The notes below the pieces were generated by a model. It saw only the letters and a program-made list of their open reading frames with translations. It did not search any database and had not been told where the DNA came from. The translations under genes were made by a program, and so were the position numbers. Of a DNA stretch of 64,000 nt, positions 54,917 through 64,000 are shown piece by piece. Origin of the DNA: Pseudolabrys sp. Root1462. Lineage in GTDB: Bacteria; Pseudomonadota; Alphaproteobacteria; Rhizobiales; Xanthobacteraceae. Each line of letters begins with the position of its first letter. The first letter of the stretch is position 1. The DNA lies in the NCBI RefSeq assembly GCF_001426945.1, contig NZ_LMFS01000003.1, positions 745,359 to 809,358 on the forward strand. Reading direction: 5' to 3'.

Positions 54917-56973
54917 GGCCGGCCTGCGAAGACGAGAATCGACGATGGCTGGCTGGTCCAGGGCGATCCGGTGTCGCCGAGCACGCTCTGCGGCTCGCCG
55001 TTGCCGGTGTCGAGCAGATTCTGCCACTTGGGCGCGCCCGGCCACTCCGGAAAGGTGAATTCGACGTCGGTCGCTGCGCCGTTGATAACGACGAGCATCG
55101 GCTCGCTGGCGTCGTCGCGCGCTCCCAGCACATAGGCAATGAAACGCCCATCGGGGAAGTGCCAGTCTTCCTCCGACATCTCCTCGCCGGATGGCCTCAG
55201 CCACTTGATGTCATAGGAGCCGTCTTCGCGCTTGCCCTGAAGCCAGTGATCGGCCGCGATCTGCGGGAAGCGGCCGCGCAGCTTGGACAGGGTGCGGACG
55301 AACTCGCTCAGGTCGTCGTCGCTGCCCAGTTTCGACCAGTCGGTCCAACCGATCTCGTCATCCTGGCAATAGGCATTGTTGTTGCCGTTCTGACTGTTAC
55401 CGACCTCGTCGCCGGCGAGCAGCAGGGGAATGCCCTGCGCGAGATAGAGACAGGCAATCTGGTTGCGCCGGAGCTGGCGCCGGCGCTTCAGAATCTCGGG
55501 ATCGTCGGTCGGGCCTTCGACGCCGCAATTGGTGCTGACATTGTCGTCGGAGCCGTCGCGATTGTCCTCGCCATTGGCTTCGTTGTGTTTGTGCTCGTAG
55601 CTGTAGAGATCAGCCAAGGTGAAGCCGTCATGCACTGTGACGTGGTTGATGCTGGCGCGCGGGCCGCGGCCATCGTGCTGAAACTGTGCCGCGGAGGCGG
55701 TGAGCGCATGAGCCAGATCGCCGATAATGCCGCCGTCGCCACGCCAGAAGCGTCGCAGGGTCTTGCGATAGACATCGTTCCATTCCGACCAGCCGTTCGG
55801 GAAGCCGCCCACCTGATAGCCGCCGGCGCCGATATCCCACGGTTCGGCGATCATCTTGACGTTGGCGAGGACCGGGTCCTGCCGCACGGCGGCGAAGAAT
55901 GGCCCGTTGCGGTCGAACGCCGGGCCGCGTCCGAGCGTCGAGGCGAGATCGAAGCGGAAGCCATCGACGTGATAGGCCTCGACCCAGTGCCGCAGCGAGT
56001 CCATCACCATTTGCAGCACGCGCGGATGCGCGAGCTTCAGTGAATTGCCGGTGCCGGTGAAGTCGTCATAATAGCGCGGCTCGTCCGGCATCAGCCAGTA
56101 ATACGAGGCGTTGTCGATGCCGCGATAGCACAGCGTCGGCCCCATATGGTTGCCTTCGCAGGTGTGATTGTAGACGACATCGAGAATGACCTCGATGCCG
56201 GCATCGTGCAGTGCCGCCACCGTGGCGCGCATCGCGGCAATCTCGTCGCCCTTGGCGTAGCGCGGCTCCGGCGTGAAGAAGCTCAGCGTGTTGTAGCCCC
56301 AGTAGTTCTTGAGGCCCTTGTCCAAGAGATGGCGGTCGTCGAGGAAGGAGTGAATCGGCAAGAGCTCGATCGCCGTGACGCCGATCTTGCGCAGGTGGGC
56401 GATCATGCCCGGCGCCGACAGGCCGCGAAAGGTGCCGCGCAGTTCCGGCGGCACATCGGGGTGCTGCTGCGTCAGGCCCTTGACGTGCGCCTCATAGATA
56501 ACTGTGTCTTCCCAGCGCGTCTGCGGCCGTGCGGAAGCGCGCCACGTATGCGCCACGTCGACAACCACCGACTTGTACATGTTGCGGGCATTGTCGCGCC
56601 GGTCGATGGCAAGGTCCTGCTGCTTGGCGCCGGTGCGATAACCGAAATGCGCGTCGGTCCAGGAGAACGGCCCGGCGAGCTGTTTGCTGTAGGGGTCGAT
56701 CAACAGCTTGTGGGCGTTGAAACGATGCCCGGCGTTGGGCTCGTAGGGACCGTCGACGCGGTAGCCGTAGAGCTGGCCCGGCGTCACCTGCGGCAGGTAG
56801 ACGTGCCACACGTCATCGGTGCGTTCCGGCAGCACGATGCGCTCGGTCTCGCGCTTGCCGCTCCGGTCGAACAGGCAAAGCGTGACCTTGGTGGAATTCG
56901 CGGAGAACAAAGCGAAATTGGTGCCGCGGCCGTCCCAGGTCGCGCCGAGCGGATACGGTGCGCCGGCGGACAT
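54913..56973 (-). CDS. glgX: Glycogen debranching enzyme (GlgX/TreX)
   Basis: 686-residue isoamylase-type GH13 enzyme that hydrolyses alpha-1,6 branches. The N-terminal CBM48-like section GTNFALFSANSTKVTLCLFD is followed by the barrel with VDGFRFDLASTLGR (nucleophile Asp) and MIAEPWDIG (acid Glu). ATG 56973 (MSAGAPYPLG) is 10 bp after the glgB stop. Sitting between glgB and treZ/treY, it supplies linear glucans to TreY. Confidence 0.94.
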   Translation of the reverse strand: MSAGAPYPLGATWDGRGTNFALFSANSTKVTLCLFDRSGKRETERIVLPERTDDVWHVYLPQVTPGQLYGYRVDGPYEPNAGHRFNAHKLLIDPYSKQLAGPFSWTDAHFGYRTGAKQQDLAIDRRDNARNMYKSVVVDVAHTWRASARPQTRWEDTVIYEAHVKGLTQQHPDVPPELRGTFRGLSAPGMIAHLRKIGVTAIELLPIHSFLDDRHLLDKGLKNYWGYNTLSFFTPEPRYAKGDEIAAMRATVAALHDAGIEVILDVVYNHTCEGNHMGPTLCYRGIDNASYYWLMPDEPRYYDDFTGTGNSLKLAHPRVLQMVMDSLRHWVEAYHVDGFRFDLASTLGRGPAFDRNGPFFAAVRQDPVLANVKMIAEPWDIGAGGYQVGGFPNGWSEWNDVYRKTLRRFWRGDGGIIGDLAHALTASAAQFQHDGRGPRASINHVTVHDGFTLADLYSYEHKHNEANGEDNRDGSDDNVSTNCGVEGPTDDPEILKRRRQLRRNQIACLYLAQGIPLLLAGDEVGNSQNGNNNAYCQDDEIGWTDWSKLGSDDDLSEFVRTLSKLRGRFPQIAADHWLQGKREDGSYDIKWLRPSGEEMSEEDWHFPDGRFIAYVLGARDDASEPMLVVINGAATDVEFTFPEWPGAPKWQNLLDTGNGEPQSVLGDTGSPWTSQPSSILVFAGRP

Positions 56974-56983
56974 TTTGCCGTTG

Positions 56984-59143
56984 TTACTCAGGAATGAAAA
57001 AGACGGCAGCAAGCGGTGGGACGACAATGTGGAGCTCCTGACTGTCACGCATCGCAACGGTGGACACCACGCCTGAGTTCCCCACATTGCTGCCGCCGTA
57101 GACCGCGGCGTCGGAATTAAATACTTCGCGCCAGCGCCCGGCGAAGGGAACGCGAACGCGGTAGTTGTTCAGCACCTGGGGCGTGAAGTTGACAACAACT
57201 ACACAACGTTCAGCCGCGCCCTTTCCCTTACGCAACCAGGCGAAAGTCGAGTTGTCGGCGTCGTCGGTCACCAGCCACTCGAAACCGGCGGCATCATAGT
57301 CGAGCGCATGTAGCGCCGGCGTGTCGCGGTACAGCCGGTTCAGATCGCGTACCAGTCGCTGGATGCCGGCATGCTCGGGCTGCTCGGTAAGGTGCCACGG
57401 CAGGCTGATGTCGTGGTTCCATTCGGTGTCCTGGCCGAATTCCGAACCCATGAACATCAGCTTCTTGCCCGGATGGCCGAACATGAAAGCGTAGTAGGCG
57501 CGCAGATTGGCGAAACGCTGCCATCGGTCGCCCGGCATGCGGCCAAGTATCGAGAGCTTGCCATGCACGACTTCGTCATGGGACAGCGGCAGGATGAAGT
57601 TTTCCGAAAAGGCGTAGTGCAGTCCGAACAAAATCTTGCCGTGGTGGAACCGGCGGTGGATCGGGTCTTTCGAGATGTAATCGAGGGTGTCGTTCATCCA
57701 CCCCATGTTCCACTTGTAGCCGAAGCCAAGTCCGCCCCAGTCGACCGGACGCGACACCTGCGGCCAGGCCGTCGACTCTTCGGCGGCCGTGGTCGCGTTC
57801 GGGAATTCCTTGAAAACCTCAGTGTTGGTCCGGCGCAGGAAGTCGATGGCTTCGATGTTCTCGCGGCCGCCGTGCTTGTTCGGCACCCAGGCGTTCGAAG
57901 GCCGGCTGTAGTCGAGATACAGCATCGAAGCGACGGCATCGACGCGCAGGCCATCGATGCCGTAGCGGTCGAGCCAGAACAATGCGTTAGACAACAGGAA
58001 GTTGGTCACTTCGACCCGGCCGTAATTGTAGATCAAGGTGCCCCAGTCGAGATGGCGGCCTTGGCGCGGATCCTCGTGTTCGTAGAGGCCGGTGCCGTCG
58101 AAGCGGGCAAGCCCGTGTGGATCGTCGGGGAAATGCCCGGGCACCCAATCGAGAATGACGCCGAGCCCGGCCTTGTGGAGGGCATCGACGAGCGCGATGA
58201 AATCGGCCGGCGTCCCGAAGCGGCTGGTCGGCGCGAACATCCCGGTCGGTTGATAGCCCCATGACCCGTCGAACGGATGCTCGGACACCGGCAGCAATTC
58301 AACATGGGTGAAGCCCATGTCGGCCACATACTGTGGCAGTTGCTCGGCCAGTTCGCGATAGGTCAGCCAGCCATTGTCGCGCTCGACGCTGCGCCGCCAC
58401 GATCCGAGATGCAGTTCATAGATCGACATCGGCTGGTCGAGCGCGTTGATGCCATGGCGCGCCGGCGCGGGTCGCGGCAGGTTTTCGGCATCGACAACGA
58501 TCGAGGCGGTCGAAGGCCGAATTTCGGCGGCAAACGCAACGGGGTCGGACTTCAGCGGCAACCGCCCAGCCGACCGGCTGATAATCTCGAACTTGTATTT
58601 GTTACCGGGCCGGGCCCCGGGCACGAACAATTCCCAGTAACCGTTGCCGCGCACTCGCATCGGATGCCGGCGACCATCCCAGAAATTGAAATCGCCGACC
58701 ACGCTCACGCGGGCCGCATTTGGTGCAAGCACGGCGAACGCGACGCCCTCGACGCCGTCCACGGTCATCGGATGTGCGCCGAGTTTGTCATAGAGACGAA
58801 GCTGAGTGCCTTCGCCGAGCAGAAATAGATCGAAGTCGGACAGAACCGGCGGGAAGCGATAGGGGTCTTCCAGATCGACCTCATTGTCGCCAAAGCGTGC
58901 CCGCAGCCGGTAGCGGCCGGGATCGTTCACGACGCCCGCGAACAGGCCGGCCATGTCGAGACGCTCCAACGGCTGCTCGCCGGCATCGTTGACCACAGAG
59001 ACCCGCTCGGCGTTGGGCAAGAACGCGCGCACCACCGTTCGCTCGTTTTCGACGTGCGGTCCGAGGTAGGCGAACGGGTCGGCGTGGCGGCCTTCGAGGA
59101 TGGCCTGAGCGTCGGGAGATAGGTTGCGGACGTGCTCGTTCAT
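56984..59143 (-). CDS. glgB: 1,4-alpha-glucan branching enzyme
   Basis: 719 residues. The N-terminal CBM48 domains are followed by the GH13 barrel with [17 protein letters not shown] (nucleophile Asp) and the Glu region around AAEESTAWP. Branching produces the substrate ends used by GlgE. ATG 59143 ([11 protein letters not shown]) overlaps the treS stop by 4 bp (ATGA). The product is the branched alpha-glucan of this pathway. Confidence 0.96.
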   Translation of the reverse strand: MNEHVRNLSPDAQAILEGRHADPFAYLGPHVENERTVVRAFLPNAERVSVVNDAGEQPLERLDMAGLFAGVVNDPGRYRLRARFGDNEVDLEDPYRFPPVLSDFDLFLLGEGTQLRLYDKLGAHPMTVDGVEGVAFAVLAPNAARVSVVGDFNFWDGRRHPMRVRGNGYWELFVPGARPGNKYKFEIISRSAGRLPLKSDPVAFAAEIRPSTASIVVDAENLPRPAPARHGINALDQPMSIYELHLGSWRRSVERDNGWLTYRELAEQLPQYVADMGFTHVELLPVSEHPFDGSWGYQPTGMFAPTSRFGTPADFIALVDALHKAGLGVILDWVPGHFPDDPHGLARFDGTGLYEHEDPRQGRHLDWGTLIYNYGRVEVTNFLLSNALFWLDRYGIDGLRVDAVASMLYLDYSRPSNAWVPNKHGGRENIEAIDFLRRTNTEVFKEFPNATTAAEESTAWPQVSRPVDWGGLGFGYKWNMGWMNDTLDYISKDPIHRRFHHGKILFGLHYAFSENFILPLSHDEVVHGKLSILGRMPGDRWQRFANLRAYYAFMFGHPGKKLMFMGSEFGQDTEWNHDISLPWHLTEQPEHAGIQRLVRDLNRLYRDTPALHALDYDAAGFEWLVTDDADNSTFAWLRKGKGAAERCVVVVNFTPQVLNNYRVRVPFAGRWREVFNSDAAVYGGSNVGNSGVVSTVAMRDSQELHIVVPPLAAVFFIPE

Positions 59144-62100
59144 TGCTTTATCACTCCGCGCTGCCACAGGATGCGCAAAGTCGCTTCCATTGGAATGTGC
59201 GCCCATGTCGGCCGATTGCTGAGTTCGTATTCGATTTCATAAAGGGCCTTGTCGAGCAGGAACCAGTCGAGCAGGCGGCGTGCCTGTTCCGCGTCGCCAG
59301 GCCACAGGTTCGAGTCTTTGATGTTCTCGCGATAGCAATCCCAGAACGCGGTGGTGAGACGGTCGCCCCAGGCGCGCATCAATGGCGTGAGCACACTCAG
59401 ATCTTCGCCGCTGAGATCGGGCGCCTGATCGATCGCGGCGCTGACGGCGTAATCGATCGAGCGGATAAAGCCAGCGACATCGCGCGCCGGTGGCGCCTTC
59501 TGCCGGCGCTCCTCCAGCGTACGGCGCGGTTCCCCCTCAAAATCGAGGATGAAGGCGTCGTCCTTGGCGATCAGGATCTGGCCGAGATGGAAATCGCCGT
59601 GATGCCGGATTTTCATGCCTTCGAACGGGATGTCGCGGCTTGCTTCTATGTAGCTGCGGATGGCCTCGTGATTGTCGACCAAGAGCTTGCCCATCGCGGC
59701 GGTCTGTTCCAGCAAGGTGCTGGACTTGATCAGCTCGAGTCGCGCATCGGTCCGCGCCAGCAGGGCCTCGGTCCATCGCGCCATATCGTCCGATGAAATG
59801 GGTTCGGGCGCGAAGTCCGCGATGTCGTCATGGCTTGCGAGCGCAAGGTGCAGTTCAGCCGTGCGGCGGCCGATCTGGCTCATGCGGTGCGTCAGAACCA
59901 GGGTGTCCGCGGTCTCGCTGATCGGTTCGGCGGCATTGAGCCGCTGTTGATCAATCAGGCGTTCGAACGACGACAGCGTGAGCGACCAGGCGTCGCCCTG
60001 GTTCTCGATGAATTCGTTGGCGACAACGAGGGCGCTGCGCGTATCGCCCTCGATCAGTTCGGCCGAGCCGAGCAAGGCCGGCGCGTTCTTGAAGCCGGTC
60101 TTGTCGGTGAGGAAGCGCCCGATTTCGATTTCCGGATGGATCCCGTCGTTCAGCCGGCGCAGTAGTTTCACGACGTAGCGATTGTCGACGACGATGCTGG
60201 AGTTCGATTGCTCGCGATCGACCAGCTTGATCGACTCGAATTTCGGCAAGGGTGCCCGGGCAAAGGCTTCGGTGGGGCGGAATTCGATAGTCTGGTCCTG
60301 ATGAGTGATCGTCGTTCCGCGATGCATGGCCTCCAGCAATGCCGGCACGAATTCCGGCTCGCCCGTGGCATCGAGCAGGGTGCCTTCACGCGGTCCGCGG
60401 CGCACCGCGGCGAGGATCGTGCCGGGGCCGCGATCGACGGTGGTGTAACGGGTCCATCGGGTCGCCAGCGGCAGGAAATATCGCGTGGTGCCGTGCGAAC
60501 CATTCACTGAAATGATCGTCGCTAGGTGGTTGTGACCACCGAGCTCGAGCGGAATGGCTGCGCTGATCGTCGTCGAAATATTGCGCGCTTCCTTGTCGGC
60601 GAACCAGCGCTGGTGCGTGATGAAGCCTGGGAGCGCTTCGGTCTCGAAAGTGCGTCGCGTCCAGCCGCCGGCAAGTGAACTCCATCCGGCACCCAAGACG
60701 AGAGTCGGCACATCGCGCGGCAATGCGTGGGGCTGTTCGCTGCCGGGCTCCTTGTTGAGCTGGAACCAGAAGAAGCCGTAAGGCGGCAGTGTTACCAGGT
60801 AGGGCAACTGGCCGATGCGCGGGAAGTTGACGCGACCCAGCATCTCCTGAGGCATGCGGCCTTCCCAGGCCGACAGGTCCAGCTCCACGGCTTGCGCCGA
60901 GCGCGACAAGTTGGCGACGCACAGAATCGCCTCGTCGTCGAGCTGGCGGACATATGCGAGCACGCTGCGGTTGGTCGGTCTTACAAAGGTCAGCGTGCCG
61001 CGGCCGAACACCTTGGTCGATTTGCGCACGCTGATCAGGCGCTTGGTCCAGTTCAACAGCGATGATGCCGAGCGGCTTTGCGCCTCGACGTTGACGGCCG
61101 AGAAGCCATAAACCGGGTCCATGATGCAGGGCAGGTAGAGTTGCGCCGGATCGGAACGCGAAAAGCCGCCATTGCGGTCCGGCGACCACTGCATCGGCGT
61201 GCGGACGCCGTTGCGGTCGCCGAGAAAGATGTTGTCGCCCATGCCGATTTCGTCGCCGTAGTAGATGATCGGAGTGCCCGGCATCGACATCAGGATCGAG
61301 TTCATCAGTTCGATCTTGCGCCGGTCGTTATCCATCAGCGGCGCGAGGCGGCGGCGGATGCCGACATTGATGCGCGCGCGCGGATCGACCGCGTAAGTCG
61401 ACCACAAATAGTCGCGCTCGGCGTCGGTGACCATTTCCAGCGTCAGTTCGTCGTGATTGCGCAGGAACATTGCCCACTGGCAGTTGGCTGGAATTTCCGG
61501 CGTCTGCCGCATGATGTCGGTGACCGGGAAACGGTCTTCTTGCGCGATCGCCATGTAAATGCGCGGCATCAGCGGGAAGTGGTAAGCCATATGGCATTCG
61601 TCGCCATTGCCGAAATATTCCTGCACATCCTCGGGCCATTGATTGGCCTCGGCCAGCAGCACCTTATTGGGCGCGTAGGCGTCGAGCTCGGCGCGAATGC
61701 GCTTCAGGATGGCATGGGTCTCAGGCAGGTTTTCGTTGTTGGTGCCTTCGCGCTCACAGAGATAAGGCACGGCGTCGAGCCGGAATCCATCGACGCCGGT
61801 ATCGAGCCAGCGCTTCATGACCTGCATGACGGCGCTCACGACGCGTGGATTGTCGTAGTTGAGGTCCGGCTGGTGCGAGAAGAAGCGGTGCCAGTAGAAG
61901 GCGCCGGCCTCAGGGTCCCACGTCCAGTTCGACTTCTCGGTGTCGGTGAAGATGATCCGCGTACCTTGATATTTCTGGTCGGTATCGCTCCAGACATACC
62001 AGTCGCGCGCGCTCGACCCCTTCGGGCTGCGCTTGGCGCGCTTGAACCAGGCATGCTGGTCGGAGGTGTGATTGACGACAAGTTCCGTCACCACCTTGAG

Positions 62101-62421
62101 GTCGCGCCGCTTGGCTTCCTGCATGAAGCGGCGGAAGTCTTTCATGGTGCCGAATTGCGGGTTGATGTCGCCGTAATCCGAGATGTCGTAGCCGTCGTCG
62201 CGGCCGGGGCTCGGATAGAAGGGCAGCAGCCAAAGCACTGTGACGCCGAGGTCGCGCAGATAGTCGAGCTTTTCCGTCAAGCCGGCGAAGTCGCCAACGC
62301 CGTCGCCGTTGTTGTCGAAGAACGCCTTGACGTGCAGCTGGTAGATGATGGCGTCCTTATACCAGAGGCCATCTTCGCTCCCGGTCCGCACTTCTTCGCT
62401 AATGGCAGAATGAACGTTCAT
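59140..62421 (-). CDS. treS: Trehalose synthase-maltokinase fusion
   Basis: 1093-residue fusion. The N-terminal half (about residues 1-560) is a GH13 trehalose synthase that interconverts trehalose and maltose ([13 protein letters not shown] nucleophile, [12 protein letters not shown] acid). The C-terminal half is a maltokinase (Pep2/Mak type), with a kinase-like [16 protein letters not shown] loop and ILDFEGEP metal site, making maltose 1-phosphate from maltose and ATP. This fusion is standard in the GlgE pathway. ATG 62421 is 7 bp after the glgE stop. Confidence 0.95.
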   Translation of the reverse strand: MNVHSAISEEVRTGSEDGLWYKDAIIYQLHVKAFFDNNGDGVGDFAGLTEKLDYLRDLGVTVLWLLPFYPSPGRDDGYDISDYGDINPQFGTMKDFRRFMQEAKRRDLKVVTELVVNHTSDQHAWFKRAKRSPKGSSARDWYVWSDTDQKYQGTRIIFTDTEKSNWTWDPEAGAFYWHRFFSHQPDLNYDNPRVVSAVMQVMKRWLDTGVDGFRLDAVPYLCEREGTNNENLPETHAILKRIRAELDAYAPNKVLLAEANQWPEDVQEYFGNGDECHMAYHFPLMPRIYMAIAQEDRFPVTDIMRQTPEIPANCQWAMFLRNHDELTLEMVTDAERDYLWSTYAVDPRARINVGIRRRLAPLMDNDRRKIELMNSILMSMPGTPIIYYGDEIGMGDNIFLGDRNGVRTPMQWSPDRNGGFSRSDPAQLYLPCIMDPVYGFSAVNVEAQSRSASSLLNWTKRLISVRKSTKVFGRGTLTFVRPTNRSVLAYVRQLDDEAILCVANLSRSAQAVELDLSAWEGRMPQEMLGRVNFPRIGQLPYLVTLPPYGFFWFQLNKEPGSEQPHALPRDVPTLVLGAGWSSLAGGWTRRTFETEALPGFITHQRWFADKEARNISTTISAAIPLELGGHNHLATIISVNGSHGTTRYFLPLATRWTRYTTVDRGPGTILAAVRRGPREGTLLDATGEPEFVPALLEAMHRGTTITHQDQTIEFRPTEAFARAPLPKFESIKLVDREQSNSSIVVDNRYVVKLLRRLNDGIHPEIEIGRFLTDKTGFKNAPALLGSAELIEGDTRSALVVANEFIENQGDAWSLTLSSFERLIDQQRLNAAEPISETADTLVLTHRMSQIGRRTAELHLALASHDDIADFAPEPISSDDMARWTEALLARTDARLELIKSSTLLEQTAAMGKLLVDNHEAIRSYIEASRDIPFEGMKIRHHGDFHLGQILIAKDDAFILDFEGEPRRTLEERRQKAPPARDVAGFIRSIDYAVSAAIDQAPDLSGEDLSVLTPLMRAWGDRLTTAFWDCYRENIKDSNLWPGDAEQARRLLDWFLLDKALYEIEYELSNRPTWAHIPMEATLRILWQRGVIKQ

Positions 62422-62428
62422 GGCGCCT

Positions 62429-64000
62429 TCACACGTGACAGCGGAATAGCACCGCGGGGTCGTTGTTCGCGTCGATCCTGGTACGCAACCCATTCCACTC
62501 GAGAAGGTGCCGCTCACCGGTGACAAGATTTTCGATTTCCCGAACCGGACGGCGTGCATCGGGCGGACCGATCTGTGTATCGCCGAAATGGAACCAGAAC
62601 TCGCGCGGCTCCTTCGCCAGCGAAATGGCCACCGCAACGGCGTTGGTGCCGTCGACCGACTCTTTGATGAAGCCGATCACGTTGGGGTCGTTGGTTTGCA
62701 GGAAGTGGAGATTGGCGGTCTGCAGCAACGCTGGATTGGCCCGGCGGATCATGTTGATGCGCTGCAGATAGGCCTTGATGTTGCCGCGCTTGTTCCAGTC
62801 GCGGGTGCGGATCTCGTATTTTTCCGAGTTGAGGTACTCTTCGCGGCCGGGCAGCGGCTCATATTCGACGAGTTCGAAGCCGTTATAGATGCCGTAGTTC
62901 GACGACAGCGTCGCAGCCAGCGCGGCGCGTGCCTTGAACAACCAGGTGTCGCCGCTCTGCAACTGCACCGGCAGGATGTCCGGCGTCGTCACGAAGAAGT
63001 TGGGGCGATAATAGTCGCGCTCCGGATAGCCCGTGAGTTCGGTCAGATATTCCTGCAGTTCGTCCTTGCCCGTGCGCCAGGTGAAGTAGGTGTAGGACTG
63101 CGTAAAGCCGAGCTTGGCCAGCGCCTTCATGACTTTCGGCCGGGTGAAAGCCTCAGCGAGGAAAATCACCCCCGGGTCGCGCGTCTGCACCTCGCGGATC
63201 GCCCATTCCCAGAACGGCAACGGCTTGGTGTGCGGATTATCGATGCGGAAAATGCGGACGCCCTGTTTGACCCAGAACAACAGCACGTCGCGCAACGCGA
63301 TCCACAGGCCGATGCTGTCATCGGAACCGAAATCGGGATTGACGATGTCCTCGTATTTCTTCGGCGGGTTCTCGGCATATTTGATGCTGCCGTCGGGCCG
63401 CCGCTTGAACCACTGCGGATGTTCCTTGAGCCAGGGATGATCCGGCGAACACTGGACGGCGATATCCATGGCGACTTCCATGCCGTGCTGATGGCAGGCC
63501 GCCACCAGCGCGCGGAAATCCTCGAGGGTGCCGAGCGCCGGTTCGACCGCGTCGTGGCCGCCGTTCTCGTTGCCGACGGCGTAAAAGCTGCCGACGTCCC
63601 CCGGTGCGGCCGTTACGGCGTTGTTCTTGCCCTTACGGTTGGTGCGGCCAACCGGATGAATCGGCGTCAGATAAAGGACGTCGAATCCGAGGCCGGCGAT
63701 CTCCGGGATGCGGGCGATGCAGTCCTGAAACGTGCCGTGTTGTCCAGGGACCGAGCTCTGACTGCGCGGCACCATCTCGTACCAGGCGCCGGCACGGGCC
63801 CGTTCGCGATCGGCGACCAGCGGCACCGGGCTGCTGCGGCAGAGATCTGGCCGCGCGCCGCCCTGGCGCATCGCCGTCGCCAGCCATTCGTCGAGCAGGT
63901 CTGTGGGATCGCTCGTCTGGGTAAATTTGTGAATCGCGGCTTCTACGATGGCGCGCGGGCCGTCTTCGGGCGGCATCAGTTGCTGCAGCAGCTCGAGGCC
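62429..64000 (-). CDS. glgE: Alpha-1,4-glucan:maltose-1-phosphate maltosyltransferase (partial)
   Basis: 523 C-terminal residues of GlgE, a GH13_3 enzyme that extends alpha-1,4-glucan with maltosyl units from maltose 1-phosphate. The N-terminal part lies outside the window. FRIDNPHTKPLPFWEW carries the nucleophile Asp and IFLAEAFTRP the acid Glu; LTPIHPVGRTNRKGKNN is the family lid region. It is first in the operon as far as the window shows, so the promoter is not visible. Confidence 0.95.
   Translation of the reverse strand, partial: GLELLQQLMPPEDGPRAIVEAAIHKFTQTSDPTDLLDEWLATAMRQGGARPDLCRSSPVPLVADRERARAGAWYEMVPRSQSSVPGQHGTFQDCIARIPEIAGLGFDVLYLTPIHPVGRTNRKGKNNAVTAAPGDVGSFYAVGNENGGHDAVEPALGTLEDFRALVAACHQHGMEVAMDIAVQCSPDHPWLKEHPQWFKRRPDGSIKYAENPPKKYEDIVNPDFGSDDSIGLWIALRDVLLFWVKQGVRIFRIDNPHTKPLPFWEWAIREVQTRDPGVIFLAEAFTRPKVMKALAKLGFTQSYTYFTWRTGKDELQEYLTELTGYPERDYYRPNFFVTTPDILPVQLQSGDTWLFKARAALAATLSSNYGIYNGFELVEYEPLPGREEYLNSEKYEIRTRDWNKRGNIKAYLQRINMIRRANPALLQTANLHFLQTNDPNVIGFIKESVDGTNAVAVAISLAKEPREFWFHFGDTQIGPPDARRPVREIENLVTGERHLLEWNGLRTRIDANNDPAVLFRCHV

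Overview
The window is high-GC chromosomal DNA from an alphaproteobacterium. Gene order and gene types point to the order Hyphomicrobiales (Rhizobiales), most likely a Bradyrhizobium/Xanthobacteraceae relative. The clues are an aa3 oxidase locus of rhizobial layout, a separate F0 operon with b and b' subunits, an ALAS-type hemA, the hisD-UPF0262-phosphatase-maf-yacG-tRNA-Phe neighbourhood, an IalB homologue, and short palindromic intergenic repeats that look like those of Bradyrhizobiaceae. The species cannot be named from the sequence alone. No phage, insertion sequence, integrase or CRISPR array was seen.

Layout. Positions 1-4534 (minus strand) hold an Old Yellow Enzyme, an AhpD-like protein, a small catabolic operon (half-length asparaginase, PLP dehydratase, keto-pentenoate hydratase) and an IalB-like secreted protein. 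Positions 4976-11439 (plus) are the aa3 cytochrome c oxidase operon: coxB, coxA, ctaB, coxF, ctaG, ctaE, DUF983, SURF1. An accessory patch follows at 11499-15065 (TTT solute receptor, LysR, SDR, cupin). Then come thrC, an M16 peptidase and an acetyltransferase (15292-18590), a lipoprotein, a HAD protein and the F0 ATP synthase operon atpI-B-E-F'-F (minus, 20426-22928) with a recognisable promoter.

The middle holds a secreted coiled protein, YjbQ, and an MHS-type transporter divergent from a LuxR response regulator. That regulator faces a giant solute-symporter/hybrid histidine kinase resembling CrbS/MxtR (24401-30648). Next are an AbrB-like membrane protein, hemA with a FixK/FNR-like box, an ECF sigma factor with an NTF2-like tail, a Nudix enzyme, and a four-gene sugar-modification operon (35364-39459) divergent from a large GT-C-like membrane protein. 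The conserved block 41739-50386 runs tRNA-Thr, a 55-codon gene, murA, DUF2948, hisD, UPF0262, an LMW phosphatase, maf, an acyl-CoA ligase, yacG, a split ThDP decarboxylase and tRNA-Phe.

The last 13.6 kb is one tightly coupled minus-strand operon: glgE, treS-maltokinase, glgB, glgX, treZ, treY. It encodes both the GlgE route from trehalose to branched alpha-glucan and the TreX/Y/Z route back to trehalose. The most interesting leads are this closed trehalose-glucan cycle, the glycan operon with its unrecognised GT-C-like protein, the transporter/regulator/symporter-kinase locus, two FixK/FNR-type palindromes, and a HAD protein whose second catalytic aspartate is replaced by asparagine.
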